Below, piece by piece: positions 45,621 to 54,415 of a stretch of 64,000 bases of DNA; position 1 is the first letter of the stretch; the number at the start of each line of letters is the position of its first letter. The translations under genes and the position numbers were made by a program. The notes under the pieces are model-generated. The model did no database searches. It was given only the letters and a program-made list of their open reading frames with translations, and was not told the origin of the DNA. Source of the DNA: Bryobacteraceae bacterium (GTDB lineage Bacteria > Acidobacteriota > Terriglobia > Bryobacterales > Bryobacteraceae); the NCBI GenBank assembly GCA_026002855.1, contig BPGD01000001.1:62001-126000 (forward strand), given 5' to 3'.

Positions 45621-45998
45621 ATGGGAGCCAGAATCCGGCTGTTGTTGCTGGCGATGGTCATGCTGGCGCCGCTGCGGGCGGACCCGCCGATGACGAATCT
45701 GCGGATCGAAGTCAAGAGCCACACCGGACGGCCGATTCCGCAGGCCAGCGTGGTGGTCAAGTTCGTGCGCGGGCGCAACTACCTGAAGCTGGGCAAGAAA
45801 GTGTACACGAGCTGGCAGACGCGCACCAACCAGGAAGGCGTGGCCAAGATCCCGCCCCTGCCGCAGGGCAACATTCTCGTGCAGGTGATCGCCAAAGGCT
45901 ACCAGACCTTCGGCCAGACGTTCGAGGTCAACGAGGAAGAGCGGACGATCGAGGTCAAGCTGAACCCGCCGCAGCCGCCTTTGAGCGTCTACCAGTGA
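45621..45998 (+). CDS. Exported carboxypeptidase-regulatory-like (beta-sandwich) protein
   Basis: 125 residues. Signal peptide IRLLLLAMVMLAPLRA. The rest is one Ig-like fold: LRIEVKSHTGRPIPQASVVV, TRTNQEGVAKIPPLPQGNIL and VIAKGYQTFGQTFEVNEEE, the classic CarboxypepD_reg pattern (ground beta-strand, turn, transport-like loop). Such domains bind or hold partners on the cell surface. The following exported gene begins 49 bases later on the same strand. Confidence 0.78.
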   Translation: MGARIRLLLLAMVMLAPLRADPPMTNLRIEVKSHTGRPIPQASVVVKFVRGRNYLKLGKKVYTSWQTRTNQEGVAKIPPLPQGNILVQVIAKGYQTFGQTFEVNEEERTIEVKLNPPQPPLSVYQ

Positions 45999-46047
45999 CG
46001 CCGCCGGAAGCCTAAACTTTGCCGGTGGAAGCGCCGATGGAGGAGGT

Positions 46048-46980
46048 ATGTGGCGCGCGCTGATGGTGTCCCTGCTGGCGGCGGGGGTCTGGGCCCAGCA
46101 GAAGGAATCCCGGACGTACGTCTTTGACCCGAATGGCCGCCGCGTGGAATGGAGCGCCTCGACGCAGGGCGCGGGATTCAGCTCGGAGACGATTCGCGAC
46201 GTAAACGGGCGCGCCGTGCCCGTGGAAAGTGTCGAGGAGCGGGTCCTCAGGAAAGAGCAGGGTCTCCAGGTCACCGAGCGCCTCATCCGACGTTACACGC
46301 CTGACGGGCGGCCGCTGCCACCGGAGAAAGTGCTGGTGGAAACCGTGACCCGGCCCGACGGAACCATCACGGAAACCTCCACTGTCTACCGTGGCGACCT
46401 GAACGGGAACCTGCGCCCGGCCGAGCGGACCTACTCGGAAACGCGGAAGAGCGGCGAACAGGCGGTGACGGAGACGCGTGTGGAGCGGGCGTCGCTGAGC
46501 GGGGGATTTACGCTGGTCGAGAAGCGCGCGGCCACCGAAGTGGTGCGCGAGGCGGACAAGAGCAGCCAGCGGGAAGAGACCGTCTACGTGCCGGACACGA
46601 ACGGCCGACTGATAGCCGCGCAGCGGCGCGTCGTGCACACACGCGAGCGCGACGGCACGGTGGAGCAACAGACCGAAGAGTACGAAGCGGCCACCACGGG
46701 CGCTCTGCGGCTGAGCCGCCAGCTCACGAGCGTTACGCGCAGGAACCCGGATGGCACCGAGGACACGGTGGTCGACGTGTACGGTGTGAACGCTCCGGGA
46801 CGCCCCATTGAACCGGGCGCCAGGCCGGAGCTGCGCGAGCGGCAGATCTACCGCTCCACGCAGAGCCCGGACGGAAGCGTGGTCACGGTGTTTGCCGTGC
46901 AGCGCCCCTCGCTGAACAGCCCGAAGGAGCTGGGCCCGCCGGAAAAGGTCAGCGAGACGGTGACGCGCGTGAAGAAGTAG
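46048..46980 (+). CDS. Exported hypothetical repeat protein
   Basis: 310 residues. Signal peptide MWRALMVSLLAAGVWAQ. The mature protein is made of degenerate repeats of about 55 residues containing a (V/Y)-x-D-x-N-G-R/N element (TYVFDPNGRRVEWS, IRDVNGRAVPVES, YRGDLNGNLRPAERTYS, YVPDTNGRLIAAQR) alternating with charged strands rich in T, E and R. This looks like an extended beta structure. No enzyme motif. GGAGGAGGT before the ATG is a strong ribosome binding site. A TAAACT near 46012 may be its -10 element. Confidence 0.72.
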   Translation: MWRALMVSLLAAGVWAQQKESRTYVFDPNGRRVEWSASTQGAGFSSETIRDVNGRAVPVESVEERVLRKEQGLQVTERLIRRYTPDGRPLPPEKVLVETVTRPDGTITETSTVYRGDLNGNLRPAERTYSETRKSGEQAVTETRVERASLSGGFTLVEKRAATEVVREADKSSQREETVYVPDTNGRLIAAQRRVVHTRERDGTVEQQTEEYEAATTGALRLSRQLTSVTRRNPDGTEDTVVDVYGVNAPGRPIEPGARPELRERQIYRSTQSPDGSVVTVFAVQRPSLNSPKELGPPEKVSETVTRVKK

Positions 46981-47553
46981 GAGAACCTGTCGTCGGGAGG
47001 GTTCCCCTGCATCGGGGCCTCGTTGCGGGGCTGCATTCGGGAAACGCCGTTGTCTTGATCCCGCCCGGGACGATGGAAACAGTCGAGGAAACGGGCTGGA
47101 CGAAGCAAGCGCAGAGCGCACCCGCCTCGGGCCGTTTCGCGCGCGGCGCAGGAGGGAGAAATTTTTTGAGGAGACGGGCGCGGCCCATTCCGCGCGCGAG
47201 CCAGGAACAGCCCGCTCGAAAATCGCCCGGGAGTGCGGTCGGATGCGCTGTGAGGCAAACGCTGACTTCGGCCGGGTAACCCGACTGTTGTCCGCGGGAG
47301 AGCTCCCCGCCGGCATGCGGCGAGTTTCATCCCTGCTCATGCCCCGCAGGGACGTGGACGCGCCATCAGCTCGCCCTGGCGAGCCCGCGCGAGTCGGGGG
47401 CATGGAAGCGCCCTCACGGCCAGAACTCGTCTCTGTCCGAAAAGGGCCAGTGGGAGGAAAGGCGTCTCCCGCGGGCATGTTCGTGTGCCGTCTGAGGATT
47501 CCTGCCCCGGTCCCAATCTCCTCCCGAATTCCGGAGCCGGTATAATTTCGTAG
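46981..47553. other. 570-base region without a convincing gene
   Basis: The only signal is a consensus TATAAT at 47541-47546, seven bases before the presumed start at 47554. Frames such as 47243..47545 have no ribosome binding site or domain. Confidence 0.4.
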
Positions 47554-48927
47554 TTGCGGCTTCGTCCGGCTGGGCTCGAAAACGGCACATTGCGCGCTCC
47601 TCTTGCCACGGCGCTGCTTGACGTCCAACCGCGGCCGCGGCCGCTTTCCTTCCTCGCTTCCGTTGCCTTGCATGCTGCGGCCGTATGGGCGATGCTGCAC
47701 GTGCCGTCGGCCGGCCGACGCGTCCTCCAATTGGAGAATTACCGGGTTCTGCCCGCTCCGAGCAGCGAACGCAAGATTGTCTGGTACCGGCTCAACACAC
47801 GGATGCCGGACTTATCCATCGGCAGGAAGTACGGCCAGCGGCCTCCGCGGGCGCGCGTCAGATCCCGGGAGGTTTCGATTCAGGCCTCCGTACCTGGGGC
47901 CAAGGCGCAGGATCAGCTCATTTCTCAGCCGGCTGCGGCGGCTGATTTGCCCAAGCCGGCGCCGCTGCCCAACATGGCCGCCTTTCAGACTCCGCCCCCG
48001 GAGCTTCCGACGCCGGCGCCTCAGCCTGCTCATCCTACGCCAGAGCCAGCGCCACAGTCCGCTTCGCCCAAACCCAGGCCTGCTGTCCGCGCCTTCACGC
48101 CGCCCCCGCCGCCTGGGCCCCGCAAACCCCGACCTGTGGAGCTGACCGACATCCCGGCCGACGTGCTGCCGAATCCTGCGGCCCTGGGTCAGCTCACTGC
48201 CGTGGTCGCCAGCGCCCGGCCGCTGCCTTCCGCTCCGCCGGCCCTGCCGGAGGGCCAGCGCCCGGCCTCCGTGTCCGTAGGACCTGAGACGCGCGGCTCC
48301 GGCGGCGGCGCATTGAATCCGTCGCCGGCCTCGGGGGTCGAACTGATTTCCAGTGGCAACGGCACGGGCGCGGGCAGGACGGGCAAGCCGACGTTCGTCA
48401 GTCAAACCGTGATGTTTACGCGCGCGGAGATCGAGCAGCGCCGCGCCAATATCTCCGTCCCCGTCCGTCTGGCGATGGTTCCCGACATCGCGCAAAAACT
48501 TTTCGGCGACCGCACCGTCTATCTCGCTTTTCTGGAGAAGCCGAATCCCCGCCACTATACGGGTGACATTTTGCTGTGGTTCGCCGAGCGGGGCCAAACG
48601 GCCGCCGGCGGCCAGGCAATGCATGCGCCCGTCCCGTTCCGCCAGACGGATCCATTTGGGCCCGCCTCCCGCTCCCCGCGTCCCATCCGCGGCACGCTCC
48701 GGTTGTTGGCCGTCATCAGCGTTGACGGTTTTCTGGCCGATCTGCGCATTCTCGACAGTCCCGATGACGACCTGAACGCCCCGCTGCTCGAAGCGGCCTC
48801 GCGCTGGACTTTCCTGCCGGCCCTTCGCGGCGCGGTTCGCGTGCCGGTCGATGCCCTGTTCGAAATCCCCGTCTCGTTCCAGACGTCGTCTGCATCGGCG
48901 GGCGCGCCAACGGCCCCGACGCGATAA
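47554..48927 (+). CDS. TonB-like energy-transducer protein
   Basis: About 457 residues. A membrane helix (about residues 32-48, LSFLASVALHAAAVWAMLH) anchors a long Pro/Ala-rich periplasmic linker (about residues 120-240, with repeated PAPQPAHPTPEPAP-type text). A C-terminal TonB-like domain ends it (GTLRLLAVISVDGFLADLRI, then SRWTFLPALRGAVRVPVDAL). TonB proteins pass proton-motive energy from ExbB/ExbD to outer membrane receptors; no exbB, exbD or receptor gene is near. The start is uncertain: TTG at 47554 sits seven bases after a consensus TATAAT, and a TTG at 47590 is also possible. Confidence 0.78.
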   Translation: MRLRPAGLENGTLRAPLATALLDVQPRPRPLSFLASVALHAAAVWAMLHVPSAGRRVLQLENYRVLPAPSSERKIVWYRLNTRMPDLSIGRKYGQRPPRARVRSREVSIQASVPGAKAQDQLISQPAAAADLPKPAPLPNMAAFQTPPPELPTPAPQPAHPTPEPAPQSASPKPRPAVRAFTPPPPPGPRKPRPVELTDIPADVLPNPAALGQLTAVVASARPLPSAPPALPEGQRPASVSVGPETRGSGGGALNPSPASGVELISSGNGTGAGRTGKPTFVSQTVMFTRAEIEQRRANISVPVRLAMVPDIAQKLFGDRTVYLAFLEKPNPRHYTGDILLWFAERGQTAAGGQAMHAPVPFRQTDPFGPASRSPRPIRGTLRLLAVISVDGFLADLRILDSPDDDLNAPLLEAASRWTFLPALRGAVRVPVDALFEIPVSFQTSSASAGAPTAPTR

Positions 48928-48981
48928 ACCGGCTGCTTGACACCCGTCCCGCCGGGCGATAGCGTCGGCCGGGAGGACAAA

Positions 48982-49608
48982 ATGCCGTGGCAAAATGCCG
49001 CAGCCCGTGGCTCCGGCGGGCTGTTCTGGCGGGTCTGGGAAAAATCCTGGCAGCTTTTCGCGGTGATTTTCATCGCGGTGAACGTTTGGGCAAGTCATCG
49101 TTTTGGCGCTTTCGCGCTGCTGCGCTTCTGGGCGGCGTTCTTCGCCGTCCTGGGCGCGTTGCTTCTGGTTCACGCGCGGCGCGCGCGGCGCCTGGCTGAG
49201 GAGAGTCTTCAGTGGCCGACGGTTCGGGCCACGGTGCTGCGCTCGGAGGTGGTGCACGAGGAGCAGACCGCGGCGGACAGCGAGCCGCAGTCCACCGGGA
49301 ACACGATGCATTTCTACCATCCGGAGATCGAATACGAGTACGAGGCCGACGGCCGAAGGTGGCGTTCCCACCGGCTGCTCATGGTTCAGGTGAATTTTCC
49401 GAAGGCCGAGGCGGAAGCCTGGATTGCCCGATATCCCGCCGGTTCGATTGTCACGGCCCGCCGCCATCCGCAGAAGCCGGGACTGGCCATCCTTGAGCCC
49501 GGGCTTCATGGGTTGGAGACCCGCTATTGGATTCCGTTCCTTGTTGGAGGCGTCTTCCTCGTGGCGGGCGCCGCAGGCTGGGCGGTTCTCTCACGCTGGC
49601 CGGGCTGA
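48982..49608 (+). CDS. DUF3592-like membrane protein
   Basis: 208 residues from the ATG at 48982, preceded by GGGAGGAC. Two N-terminal helices (about residues 20-65, QLFAVIFIAVNVWASH and FAVLGALLLVHARRARR), a central soluble beta part with WPTVRATVLRSEVV, YHPEIEYEYEADGRRWRSH and YPAGSIVTARRHPQKPGLAIL, and a last helix (about residues 182-203). This is the DUF3592 layout. Function unknown. Its 3' end overlaps the convergent gene ending at 49591. Confidence 0.8.
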   Translation: MPWQNAAARGSGGLFWRVWEKSWQLFAVIFIAVNVWASHRFGAFALLRFWAAFFAVLGALLLVHARRARRLAEESLQWPTVRATVLRSEVVHEEQTAADSEPQSTGNTMHFYHPEIEYEYEADGRRWRSHRLLMVQVNFPKAEAEAWIARYPAGSIVTARRHPQKPGLAILEPGLHGLETRYWIPFLVGGVFLVAGAAGWAVLSRWPG

Positions 49609-50010
49609 GCGCCCGGTGCCAGCCCGTCCGGCGCGCACCGCCTGCACGAGCCCCCACGCTCGGCGCATCCAGCGCTGACGCCCCTTTTCATTTCGCAGCT
49701 CGAGCCACATCCAGGGCGCGCCCCAGGCCGCATGGCGGACGATTTCCCAGGCGGTGCGCGCCTGCGCTTCTCCGGCGGGGTCCTGTTCTGCGGCCAACCG
49801 CATTGGCAGCCACCGGAATTCCTCGGCATGGCGCACGGCCGTCTCCAGCAGATCCAACAAATCGTCGCTGTTTTGTTCCATCTGGATGCGCCGCAGCCGC
49901 AGCCGCAGCTTCGCGGCGCGCAGCTCCGGCCAGAGCTCGAAAGTCACCCACCCGGCCAGCGTCCACGCCATCAGCGTGAATGAGACGGCGGTCGCACCCC
50001 CTTCGCTCAT
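49591..50010 (-). CDS. Small membrane-associated hypothetical protein
   Basis: 139 residues from the ATG at 50010, which overlaps the stop of the upstream gene (ATGA). One N-terminal helix (SFTLMAWTLAGWVTFELWPE), then a charged helix (LRAAKLRLRLRRIQMEQNSD) and a soluble part rich in Trp and Arg (EFRWLPMRLAAEQ, AWGAPWMWLELRNEKG). No recognised domain. Confidence 0.6.
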   Translation of the reverse strand: MSEGGATAVSFTLMAWTLAGWVTFELWPELRAAKLRLRLRRIQMEQNSDDLLDLLETAVRHAEEFRWLPMRLAAEQDPAGEAQARTAWEIVRHAAWGAPWMWLELRNEKGRQRWMRRAWGLVQAVRAGRAGTGRSARPA

Positions 50011-50294
50011 CCGCGGCGCCGCTCCTTCAGACACTCGGCCAGCGTTTTCTCGATCTCCCGCCGCAGGGCGCGCTGCTCAAGCCCGTAAGCGACGCCCGCC
50101 AGGCCGAACAGGATCGCGGAGATCCGGGTCACGCGCGCGTTGGACATCCATGCGATCCACACCTCCAGCATCGAGTCCCTGCCCAGCAGACCCGATGCCG
50201 TCTCCCGGATCATCCACAGCGCCGCGAGCAGGGCCACCCACGGCAGCGCCTTCCGGATCAGCCACAGCAGGATCCGCTCCCAGTCCAGCGTCAT
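50007..50294 (-). CDS. Small two-span membrane protein
   Basis: 95 residues. Helices at about 13-30 (LIRKALPWVALLAALWMIRE) and 54-72 (ARVTRISAILFGLAGVAYG), then a charged tail (LEQRALRREIEKTLAECLKE). Coupled to the gene ending at 49591. The pair may form one membrane complex; no function is known. Confidence 0.6.
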   Translation of the reverse strand: MTLDWERILLWLIRKALPWVALLAALWMIRETASGLLGRDSMLEVWIAWMSNARVTRISAILFGLAGVAYGLEQRALRREIEKTLAECLKERRRG

Positions 50295-50403
50295 CAGGCC
50301 ACCTCAGGCGGCATCATAGCGAATTGACGAAGGGGACAGGGGACGGCCTGAGGCGGCGTCTTCGCGACCAGAGTGTCGTTGCCCGATGCCCGGGCCGGCG
50401 GCC

Positions 50404-52596
50404 TCACTTCATGAACCGCAGCACCCGCACGCTCTGGCCCGGCAGCAGGAAGGCGGCCTGTCCGGGCCCGCCTTCCAGCAGGTCTTCGATCTTCCAGTGC
50501 GCCGCTTCCCGCCAGCGCAGCCGCACCGGCCTCTGCTCGCGCCCGTGGTTGAACACGAAGACGATGCGCTCGTCTCCCCGCTCCAGCCACCGCGCCTCCA
50601 CGCCGCCTTCGGCCACGAGCGGGCGCTCGACGCCCGCCCAGTCCAGAAGCGAGACAAGCCACCGCCTCGAGTCTTCCTCGGGATTCTGGGAGTAGGCCGC
50701 CGCCACGTAAGATCCGACGAGCAGCGCCCGCCCCTTTCCATAGGGCGACTCCACCGCCGCCGGCGCGCCATCCTCAAACCGCGCCACCACCCGGCCGCCG
50801 GCCGGCTCCAGCACCTCGCGAAACCACCGCCCCGAAACCCGCAGGCCGCCATCGAAAATGAGCACGGGCCGTCCCCGCACGGTTTCCACCGCTGCCTCCC
50901 GAGCGCCGAACAGCTCGTGCAGCCCCATGCCAGGGATGATCTCCGACGCGCGCCCAAGCTCGCTGTTCCAGCCGGCGCGCGCCTCCGCCACAAGATGCCC
51001 GCCGGCGCGGACGTAAGCGCGCAGCACCTCCCCGAGACCGGAAGGCAGCATCGGCGGATACGGGAGATACACAAGGCGGTACTGCGCCAGCGACCCGGCC
51101 GTGAGCGAACCGGCGTGGAGAAAATCGACCGGAACATTTTCCGGCCAAAATGCTTTATAGACGCCCAGCAGCGAGTCCCTTTCAATGCCTGCCACCTCGC
51201 CCTGCGGCCCGCCATAGGGCGTCTGCCGCTGCCGGCCGCCGACGAAGTGGGCCAGCGGATTATAAACGACCGCCACCTGCGCGCGCGGCGGCCGCGCCTC
51301 CAGAAACAGTTCTTCATGCCGCGCCACGGCCTGCGCGAAGCGTCCCGCCTCCCGTGCCCGCTCCGTGATCGTCCCATCCAGGCCAATCAGCCCGAAGCCG
51401 CCGGATTCATAACCGGTGCTCATCGGGTAGAGGGCGTAAAAGTGGATCCCCTTGGCCCCGCGCGCCAGCGCCGACCACGCCCACATGCGGATGTCGGCGG
51501 CCGTCACCCGCGGGCTCACATTCAGCGCCACCGTTCCAAAGCCTGCCTGCAATTCGCCGATCACAAACCCGTTCCGCCCTTCCGCGAACCCGAAGCTCCG
51601 CGCAAAGTCGAGCAGCGCCGCCCGCCACGACGGTTCGCGGTCGACAAACGCCCAATGCTTCGGGTAGAAACTGGTGCCGTAGTAATCCACCTGCCGCGCC
51701 ATGGTCCAGTCATCGCTCTGGCCCTCCCACCAGTGCGGCGAGCTGAACAACCCGACGCCCGCCGCGTGACTGGTGGCCACCGTCCGCGGCGCCGCTTCTT
51801 TTACCGCTTCATAGCGCTCGCGCAGGTCCTCGCCCAGTTTGTCGGCGATGAACATTTTCCAGTCGATGTAGTCCGTGTAGCTCAGGATGGTGGACAGGCG
51901 GTTCGGCTCCACTTCTTCCCAGGCGCGATAGCGCCGGTACCAGGCGCGGTTCAGCAACTCCAGCGTTCCGTAGCGCTTCTTCAGCCATTCGCGGAACCGG
52001 CGCTTCGTGTGCGGGCAGAAGCAGAACTCGGGGTTGGGGATGTAGGTGGGGTTGGCCCAGTTGATGACGTGCGGCTCGCTCCAGAGGTCCCAACCGATCA
52101 GCGCCCGGCTGCGCGCCGCATGCTGCGCCAGCGCGCGGTAAAACGCGGTGTCGGCGCGCCGCACGGCGGGATGGTCGCGGCAGTAGCCCGGGGCGGACTC
52201 GGGCTGGACGGTCTGCCCGTTCGAGGAGACGAACAGCGAGTCCGGGAATTGTCTGCCCACCCACTCCGGCGCCGAGTCCATGTAGACCTGCACGAAGACG
52301 CGCATGCCCTCCTGCTCGGCGAGCTCGAGCAGGACGTCCAGGGTCGAGAAGTCATAGCGGCCCGGCTCGGGCTCCGCCGACGCCCAGTCCACCCAGCAGC
52401 GGAACGCGCGGAAGCCGAGATCGCGGATCCTGCGAATGTCGGCGCGCCAGGCTTCCTTCTTTGCCCGCGCATCGGGTTCGAGCATCGGCGCGCGCGCTTT
52501 GCCCCCGCCGTACCACACCGAGACCGGCAGCACACGCTCCGGCTGCGCCGCCGCGGAGGCGGCCAGAAAAAACAGAACCAGCGAAAATTGTTTCAT
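50404..52596 (-). CDS. GH42-like beta-galactosidase, exported
   Basis: 730 residues. Signal peptide MKQFSLVLFFLAASAAAQ. The TIM barrel shows GFRAFRCWVDWASAEPEPG, the acid/base glutamate in IGWDLWSEPHVINWA (about residue 174), and a cysteine-containing FCFCPHTKRRFREWLKKRYG with ELLNRAWY, all typical of GH42. Later comes IGELQAGFG with the probable nucleophile, a trimerisation-like domain (YLPYPPMLPSGLGEVLRAYV), and a C-terminal beta domain. It probably removes beta-galactosyl or related residues from oligosaccharides. Third gene after aroF and the beta-domain gene, and its ATG overlaps the preceding stop. Confidence 0.85.
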   Translation of the reverse strand: MKQFSLVLFFLAASAAAQPERVLPVSVWYGGGKARAPMLEPDARAKKEAWRADIRRIRDLGFRAFRCWVDWASAEPEPGRYDFSTLDVLLELAEQEGMRVFVQVYMDSAPEWVGRQFPDSLFVSSNGQTVQPESAPGYCRDHPAVRRADTAFYRALAQHAARSRALIGWDLWSEPHVINWANPTYIPNPEFCFCPHTKRRFREWLKKRYGTLELLNRAWYRRYRAWEEVEPNRLSTILSYTDYIDWKMFIADKLGEDLRERYEAVKEAAPRTVATSHAAGVGLFSSPHWWEGQSDDWTMARQVDYYGTSFYPKHWAFVDREPSWRAALLDFARSFGFAEGRNGFVIGELQAGFGTVALNVSPRVTAADIRMWAWSALARGAKGIHFYALYPMSTGYESGGFGLIGLDGTITERAREAGRFAQAVARHEELFLEARPPRAQVAVVYNPLAHFVGGRQRQTPYGGPQGEVAGIERDSLLGVYKAFWPENVPVDFLHAGSLTAGSLAQYRLVYLPYPPMLPSGLGEVLRAYVRAGGHLVAEARAGWNSELGRASEIIPGMGLHELFGAREAAVETVRGRPVLIFDGGLRVSGRWFREVLEPAGGRVVARFEDGAPAAVESPYGKGRALLVGSYVAAAYSQNPEEDSRRWLVSLLDWAGVERPLVAEGGVEARWLERGDERIVFVFNHGREQRPVRLRWREAAHWKIEDLLEGGPGQAAFLLPGQSVRVLRFMK

Positions 52597-53009
52597 GGTT
52601 CAACCCGGAACAGCGCGCAGGCTCCGGGCTCCAGACGATGCGCGAATCCGCCGTGGACTTTGCCCAGGTTTCTGCGGCGCAGGACGTCGAAGACGCGGAG
52701 CGTAGCCCGCGTTCCGCCCAGCCCCAGCTCTTTCCAGATCACGTCCACGCTCACCGGGCGCGCCGTGCGGTTCACCAGCAGCAGCGCCGTTTCGCCGTCG
52801 TTGAGCGGGCGCAGCCAGATCTCGCTGTCCGGGTCCTGCCAGGCCAGCCGCGCCGGCCCGGCCGCGCGTTCCTCCACCTGCATGACGGCCACGTCCAGCA
52901 CATCAGGCCGCGCGGCGCGCCCCATGGCCCATTGCGCCAGCGCACAGGAGGGCGCTGCCGTTTCGCCCGTCAGCAGCAGGAATGCAAGAAAAGGCGCCGC
53001 CGCCAGCAC
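52593..53009 (-). CDS. Stand-alone glycosidase-type C-terminal beta domain with signal peptide
   Basis: 138 residues from a GTG at 53009; a GTG at 53048 gives 151 but overlaps aroF. Signal-like VLAAAPFLAFLLLTGETAA. The mature part reads like the C-terminal beta-sandwich of GH27/GH36 alpha-galactosidases: EIWLRPLNDGETALLLVNRT, ARPVSVDVIWKELGLGG and a final HRLEPGACALFRVEP. The catalytic barrel is missing, so this is either a remnant of a larger enzyme or a small binding protein. Overlaps the GH42-like gene (ATGA), which suggests they are made together. Confidence 0.6.
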   Translation of the reverse strand: MLAAAPFLAFLLLTGETAAPSCALAQWAMGRAARPDVLDVAVMQVEERAAGPARLAWQDPDSEIWLRPLNDGETALLLVNRTARPVSVDVIWKELGLGGTRATLRVFDVLRRRNLGKVHGGFAHRLEPGACALFRVEP

Positions 53010-53016
53010 GTCATCA

Positions 53017-54387
53017 TCATATCCGGCCGGCGGCCTGGTGACGATCACCGTTCGTCTTCCACCGCCGCGCCACCAGCAGGGCGAGCTCCAGCGCCTGTTC
53101 GTAATTCAGGCGGGGGTCGACCTCGCTCTCATAGGCCCGGGCCAGATCAGCTTCGCACAGGCCGCGGGCGCCGCCAGTGCATTCGGTGACGTTCTCGCCG
53201 GTCACCTCGATGTGAATGCCGCCGAGAATGGAGCCGCACCGCTGGTGGATGTCCAGGGCCTGGCTCAGTTCGCTTTCGATGTCATCGAAGCTGCGCGTCT
53301 TGAAGCCGTTCCTGGTGCGCCGCGTGTTGCCGTGCATCGGGTCGCAGATCCAGAGCACCGTGCGCCCTTCGCGCCGTATCGCCTCAATCACAGGTGGCAG
53401 TTCTTCGGCGATGCGCGCCGCACCGTAGCGGTGAATGAGCACGAGCCGGCCCGGTTCGTTGCCCGGGTTCAGCTTCTCGGCGATCCGCAGGATGTCGTCC
53501 AGCGAGAGCCCCGGCCCGATCTTGACGCCTACCGGGTTCGCGATGCCCCTCATGTACTCGACGTGCGCTCCGTCCGGCGAGGCGGTGCGGATGCCCACCC
53601 ACGGAAAATGGGTTGAAAGATTGAACCAGCCCGGCCGGTGTGGCACGCGCCGCGTCTGCGCCTGTTCGTAAGGCAGCAGCAGCGCTTCGTGCGACGTATA
53701 GAAGTCGATCCGGTCGCTGCCAGCCGCGCTCGTCCCGAGGATGTTCTCCATGAAACGCAGACTTTCGGTGATCGAGCGCAGCATGCGGCGGTACTCTTCG
53801 GCCTGCGGTGAGTGCTTCGTCCAGTCGAGATCCCAGTATTCGGGATGGTGGAGGTCCGCGAATCCGCCCTTCACCAGCGCGCGAATGAAGTTGAGCGTGA
53901 GCGCGGCGCGCTCATAGCCGCGAAGCATCAGCGCCGGGTCCGGCTGGCGCGCTTCCGGGGTCGGCTCGGGCCGGTTCACGAGGTCGCCGCGATAGGCCGG
54001 CAGCCGCTGCCCGTTCACGACTTCGAAGTCCTCCGAGCGCGGCTTGGCGTATTGGCCCGCAAACCGGCCGACGCGCACCACCGGCTTGCCGGTGCCCTGA
54101 ACGAGCACGAGGCTCATCTGGATGAGCACCTTGAGCTGGTTGGCGATGCGACGCGAATTGCAGTCGGCGAAGCGTTCCGCGCAGTCGCCGCCCTGAAGGA
54201 CGAAGCAGCGGCCGGCTGACGCCTGGGCGAAATGCTCCTTCAGCGCGACGATCTCCCAGCTCGTCACCAGCGGCGGCAGCGCCGCCAGCTCGGTCAGCAC
54301 CCGCTCGAGCGCCTCCGGATCCGGGTATTCCGGCTGCTGAAGCGCAGGGAAGCGCCGCCAGGAATCCGGCGACCAGTCAACTCCCAT
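53017..54387 (-). CDS. aroF: Class II 3-deoxy-7-phosphoheptulonate synthase
   Basis: 456 residues, plant/actinobacterial-type (class II) DAHP synthase. It condenses phosphoenolpyruvate and erythrose-4-phosphate as the first step of the shikimate pathway. Motifs: FVLQGGDCAERFADCN, VRVGRFAGQYAKPRS, the metal-binding TSHEALLLPYEQA, GVKIGPGLSLDDIL, LIHRYGAARIAEELPP, WICDPMHGNTRRTRNGFKTR and GGIHIEVTGENVTECTGG. The two genes that follow on the same strand are glycosidase-like, so the operon is functionally mixed. Divergent from the patatin gene. Confidence 0.96.
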   Translation of the reverse strand: MGVDWSPDSWRRFPALQQPEYPDPEALERVLTELAALPPLVTSWEIVALKEHFAQASAGRCFVLQGGDCAERFADCNSRRIANQLKVLIQMSLVLVQGTGKPVVRVGRFAGQYAKPRSEDFEVVNGQRLPAYRGDLVNRPEPTPEARQPDPALMLRGYERAALTLNFIRALVKGGFADLHHPEYWDLDWTKHSPQAEEYRRMLRSITESLRFMENILGTSAAGSDRIDFYTSHEALLLPYEQAQTRRVPHRPGWFNLSTHFPWVGIRTASPDGAHVEYMRGIANPVGVKIGPGLSLDDILRIAEKLNPGNEPGRLVLIHRYGAARIAEELPPVIEAIRREGRTVLWICDPMHGNTRRTRNGFKTRSFDDIESELSQALDIHQRCGSILGGIHIEVTGENVTECTGGARGLCEADLARAYESEVDPRLNYEQALELALLVARRWKTNGDRHQAAGRI

Positions 54388-54415
54388 TTGTATTTAGCGT
54401 AACATTGTAGGATTC

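Noticed and set aside
50386-53616. A 1076-codon open frame on the plus strand
   Set aside because: It lies antisense to the GH42-like, beta-domain and aroF genes, which have clear domains; its translation is Arg/Pro/His-rich with no motif. High GC makes long antisense frames common.
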